The notes beneath the pieces were generated by a model. That model was not told the origin of the DNA. It searched no databases and was given only the letters and a program-made list of their open reading frames with translations. Made by a program: the position numbers and the translations under genes. Positions 5,292-5,321 of a stretch of 5,321 nucleotides of DNA are shown here, piece by piece. Within the stretch, counting starts at the first letter, position 1; each line of letters opens with the position of its first letter. The DNA is taken from contig JAEWVM010000060.1 in the NCBI GenBank assembly GCA_023396615.1, positions 1-5,321 of the forward strand. The letters are read 5' to 3'. The stretch comes from Spirochaetota bacterium (GTDB taxonomy: Bacteria > Spirochaetota > UBA4802 > JAFGJZ01).

Positions 5292-5321
5292 TCATTCTAC
5301 TCCCATTGCCGCATCTTTCTT
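5292..5321 (-). CDS. Possible C-terminal tail of an upstream gene, cut by the window edge
   Basis: One minus-strand frame reads KKDAAMGVE followed by TGA at 5294-5292, about 66 bases before the STAS start. The composition resembles a soluble protein's C-terminus and the spacing suits an upstream codirectional gene, but nine codons cannot identify it, and the other two frames also reach stops nearby. No terminator hairpin is seen between this stop and the promoter. Confidence 0.25.
   Translation of the reverse strand, partial: KKDAAMGVE

Overview
The window is a compact, AT-rich bacterial stretch in which every convincing gene lies on the minus strand, so transcription runs from the right end to the left. 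There is no tRNA, rRNA, CRISPR array, insertion sequence or intergenic gap longer than about 100 bases. The organism is probably a host-associated, low-GC bacterium. A membrane-anchored TPR protein beside a SpoIIAA-type STAS protein and an orphan ParB-like protein reminds me of spirochaetes such as Treponema, but that is recall and inference, not a measured match.

Right half (about 5245 down to 2447): a sigma-70-like promoter (TTGAAA, 18-base spacer, TATAAT) precedes a short STAS-domain anti-sigma-factor antagonist with a perfect GGAGG ribosome site. It is followed after 27 bases by a 520-residue protein with an N-terminal membrane anchor, about seven to eight TPR-like repeats and a C-terminal Mrr-like (restriction endonuclease type IV) domain. 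In that domain the catalytic QxK signature appears to be replaced by W-V-R. The TPR gene overlaps by 8 bases a gene for a 284-residue protein with a ParB/Srx-type N-terminal domain. These three genes look like one operon of unknown function.

Left half (2453 down to 1): queD, queE, queC and queF follow in pathway order. Together they convert 7,8-dihydroneopterin triphosphate to preQ1, the 7-deazaguanine precursor of queuosine in tRNA. All three junctions are one-base stop/start overlaps (TAATG, TGATG, TAATG), implying strict translational coupling. queF is of the bimodular, E. coli YqcD type and is cut by the left edge of the window. GTP cyclohydrolase I, tgt, queA and queG/queH are not in the window.

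The most interesting spot is the junction of the two halves. A near-consensus promoter (TTGACG, 17 bases, TATAAT) is embedded in the last codons of the parB-like gene. Just downstream sits an unannotated 19-codon ORF with its own GAGG ribosome site, encoding a basic-then-hydrophobic peptide that ends two bases before queD, and inside it is a perfect 12-base palindrome. The que genes may therefore be driven both by read-through and by their own promoter with a leader ORF.
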